From assembly GCA_015658765.1 (NCBI GenBank), contig DQOE01000185.1, positions 1 through 7,840 on the forward strand: a stretch of DNA of 7,840 nucleotides. Direction: 5' to 3'. The stretch is from Verrucomicrobiota bacterium. GTDB lineage: Bacteria; Verrucomicrobiota; Verrucomicrobiia; Limisphaerales; UBA1096. Under the pieces are notes generated by a model. The model had not been told where the DNA came from. It ran no database searches and saw only the letters and a list, made by a program, of their open reading frames with translations. Shown here piece after piece: positions 6,950 to 7,840 of this stretch. The position numbers and the translations under genes were made by a program. Each line of letters opens with the position of its first letter. Position 1 is the first letter of the stretch.

Positions 6950-6978
6950 TTGTTTGTGGGGAGGCGGGGCGGTAGCTT
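6950..6978 (+). promoter_or_regulatory. Candidate rnpB promoter
   Basis: TTGTTT (6950-6955), 17 bp, TAGCTT (6973-6978). Both boxes are weak matches, but the predicted start, about 7-9 bases on, coincides with the 5' strand of the P1 helix at 6987. Confidence 0.45.
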
Positions 6979-6986
6979 GGCGGCGT

Positions 6987-7380
6987 TCTTCGATCCTGGG
7001 AGGGCGGAGGGTCGCCTCCGGCTTGCCGGGGGAGGAAAGTCCGAACTCCGCAGGGCACGATGCCGCGTAACCCGCTCTTTAAGGGTGGGATACACGCGGG
7101 AGACGGCGCTTCAAGGCGTCGCCGACGGCCAGTGCAACAGAAAACAAACCGCCCGGTTCGCCGGGTAAGGGTGAAAAGGTGGGGTAAGAGCCCACCGCCC
7201 CGAGAGTAATCGAGGGGGCACGGTAAACCCCATTGGGAGCAAGACCAAATAGGGAGTCCGGGATTGCCCGTCCCATTGAGGCTCCGGGTTGGGTCGCATA
7301 AGATAAATGGCCCTCTCCGCAGCCGGCTTGTCCGGCTCGCGCAGACAGAATTCGGCTTACAGCCCGACCGGGATCGGAGA
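6987..7380 (+). ncRNA. rnpB: RNase P RNA (class A), catalytic subunit
   Basis: Catalytic RNA that removes the 5' leader of pre-tRNAs together with the RnpA protein. The ends are set by P1: TCTTCGATCC (6987-6996) pairs with GGATCGGAGA (7371-7380) over 10 bp including one G-U. Conserved blocks appear in order. GAGGAAAGTCCGAACTCC begins at 7032 (P4 5' strand). ACAGAAAACAAACCGCC and GGTAAGGGTGAAAAGGTGGG follow (P9-P11 region). GGTAAACCCC at 7222 carries the L15 GGU that pairs with the tRNA 3' end, followed by GGAGCAAGACCAAATAGG. AGACAGAATTCGGCTTACAG at 7344 closes with the P4 3' strand. The length of about 394 nt is normal for bacterial type A RNase P RNA. The P1 helix followed by a T-run at 7384-7390 probably also works as the terminator. 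Small open frames across this region are not genes. Confidence 0.98.
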
Positions 7381-7390
7381 CACTTTTTTT
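7371..7390 (+). terminator. rnpB termination signal (P1 3' strand plus T-run)
   Basis: The 3' strand of P1 is followed by CAC and seven T (7384-7390), so the closing helix of the RNA and the T-run together resemble an intrinsic terminator. The long distance to the 5' strand makes this less certain than a local hairpin. Confidence 0.55.
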
Positions 7391-7640
7391 GAGTTACGAG
7401 TTCTCAGTCCTCGGTTTTTTCAGTTGGGACACGGATTTCGCGGATTTACAGAGATCAATTTTCAATCCTGAAAATCTGCGTTCATCTGCGTCCTGTCTTT
7501 CCTATCTGTTCGTGCTTTTCGTGTTTTTCGTGGTTCCATCTTTTCGGTTCTCGGTTCTCGGTTTTTTTAGTTGGGACACGGATTTCGGGGATTATCGTGA
7601 GTGTTCAGGATCAATTTTAAGCGTTTGACACAGTGGCGGT
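7391..7640. repeat. Repeat-rich non-coding stretch downstream of rnpB
   Basis: About 250 bp of T-rich DNA with no credible gene. A 47-bp block at 7400-7446 recurs at 7547-7593 with about four mismatches; its core is TTGGGACACGGATTTC, and GATCAATTTT follows each copy. Between them are ATCTGCG at 7474 and 7484 (10-bp step) and three 9-bp units TTCGTGCTT, TTCGTGTTT, TTCGTGGTT at 7509-7535. Such phrase-like repeats built on TCTGCG and TTCGTG occur between genes in several Verrucomicrobiota- and Planctomycetota-type genomes (from memory, not checked). A 79-codon TTG-start frame here only translates the repeats. Confidence 0.7.
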
Positions 7641-7653
7641 GCTTCCATAGAGT
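7625..7653 (+). promoter_or_regulatory. Sigma-70-like promoter of the right-edge gene
   Basis: A consensus TTGACA (7625-7630), a 17-bp spacer and TAGAGT (7648-7653, 4/6). Transcription would start near 7660, about 20 bases before the ATG at 7679. It follows directly on the repeat region. Confidence 0.7.
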
Positions 7654-7678
7654 TTGTGGCCCTTTGAATTTCTGAACG

Positions 7679-7840
7679 ATGTCTGAAGAAACCAATCAAC
7701 CCCCCAGTGCGGGCGACTCGCAAGAGTCCAAGAAACAAACTGTTCGCATCAGCCTGCCGCCCAAGCCGGCTGCCTCGCCGACGATCAAGATATCCGTGCC
7801 GCCTGCTGGTGCTGCCAAGGCGGCCTCCACCATCAAGATA
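7679..7840 (+). CDS. Unrecognised protein, N-terminal fragment with repeated TIKI/PP segments
   Basis: The first 54 residues of a gene that runs off the right edge. I do not recognise a domain. The polar start MSEETNQPPSAGDSQESKKQ has no signal peptide or membrane segment. It leads into a loosely repeated pattern: TVRISLPPKP (21-30), PTIKISVPPAG (34-44), STIKI (50-54). The T-[VI]-[RK]-I unit recurs 14 and then 16 residues apart, and the DNA ATCAAGATA is repeated at 7784 and 7832. The composition, rich in Pro, Ala, Ser and Lys, suggests a disordered N-terminal arm. I recall similar N-termini on hypothetical verrucomicrobial proteins, which I cannot check here. No Shine-Dalgarno precedes the ATG, but a good promoter does. 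Codon use looks like that of the neighbouring genes. Confidence 0.75.
   Translation, partial: MSEETNQPPSAGDSQESKKQTVRISLPPKPAASPTIKISVPPAGAAKAASTIKI

Noticed and set aside
5493..7070. 525-codon open frame on the plus strand
   Set aside because: It runs antisense through the DUF368 and peroxiredoxin genes and into rnpB. Its product is rich in Arg, His and Gln, as expected of a shadow frame.
6987..7380. Small open frames and a tmRNA alternative over the structured RNA
   Set aside because: The conserved RNase P blocks and the P1 closure are decisive. There is no tRNA-like acceptor pair or tag reading frame.
7389..7628. 79-codon frame with a peptide (SVLGFFSWDTDF) repeated twice
   Set aside because: The repetition follows from the 147-bp DNA repeat being a multiple of three. 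It starts at a TTG in the rnpB T-run, has no ribosome site, and the repeat looks non-coding.
7391..7640. CRISPR-like array
   Set aside because: The repeat units are 9-10 bp or a single 47-bp pair, with no series of regular repeats and unique spacers, and no cas genes are near.

Overview
The window looks like chromosomal DNA from a GC-rich bacterium, most likely in or near the Verrucomicrobiota (Pedosphaeraceae/Limisphaerales-like). This placement is inference. It rests on the style of the partial protein at the right edge (repeated T-[VI]-[RK]-I with PP segments), a family of non-coding repeats with 9-10 bp periodicity, weak Shine-Dalgarno sequences, and the family flavour of the redoxin. No phage, plasmid, CRISPR or transposase gene is visible. 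Every gene has a plausible housekeeping role.

Layout from left to right. (1) Positions 1-3443, minus strand: gltB, the large subunit of glutamate synthase. It is intact from its start codon but cut by the left edge inside the first cysteine region of the 3Fe-4S cluster, so about 1147 codons are shown. (2) 3444-3674: a leader/intergenic segment with two terminator-like hairpins pointing toward gltB. (3) 3675-4817, minus: a GarK/GlxK-type glycerate kinase. (4) A 66-bp divergent gap, then 4884-5216, plus: a small CxxS glutaredoxin-like protein ending at a strong intrinsic terminator. (5) 5250-6293, minus: a DUF368/PopT membrane protein, the family of undecaprenyl-phosphate translocases, converging on the redoxin gene. 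Its stop codon lies in the redoxin's terminator hairpin. (6) 6387-6866, minus: an AhpE-like peroxiredoxin with its own terminator. (7) A compact divergent promoter region, then 6987-7380, plus: rnpB, the RNase P RNA, ending in a P1 stem plus T-run. (8) About 300 bp of repeat-rich non-coding DNA. (9) 7679 to the right edge, plus: the N-terminus of an unrecognised protein behind a good sigma-70-like promoter.

The genes do not form one pathway. gltB makes glutamate, glycerate kinase feeds glycerate into lower glycolysis, the redoxin and peroxiredoxin belong to thiol redox defence, PopT recycles the cell-wall lipid carrier, and rnpB matures tRNA. No convincing new multi-gene system is present.

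The most unusual signals are at the DNA level. A 14-bp palindrome, CGCTTGGCCAAGCG, recurs with near-copies across 3.7-7.0 kb, in all three codon phases and in a promoter region. A 9-bp-period CGTG repeat supplies the last codons and stop of the glycerate kinase gene and reappears downstream of rnpB. Paired 11-bp direct repeats surround the -35 box of the peroxiredoxin promoter.
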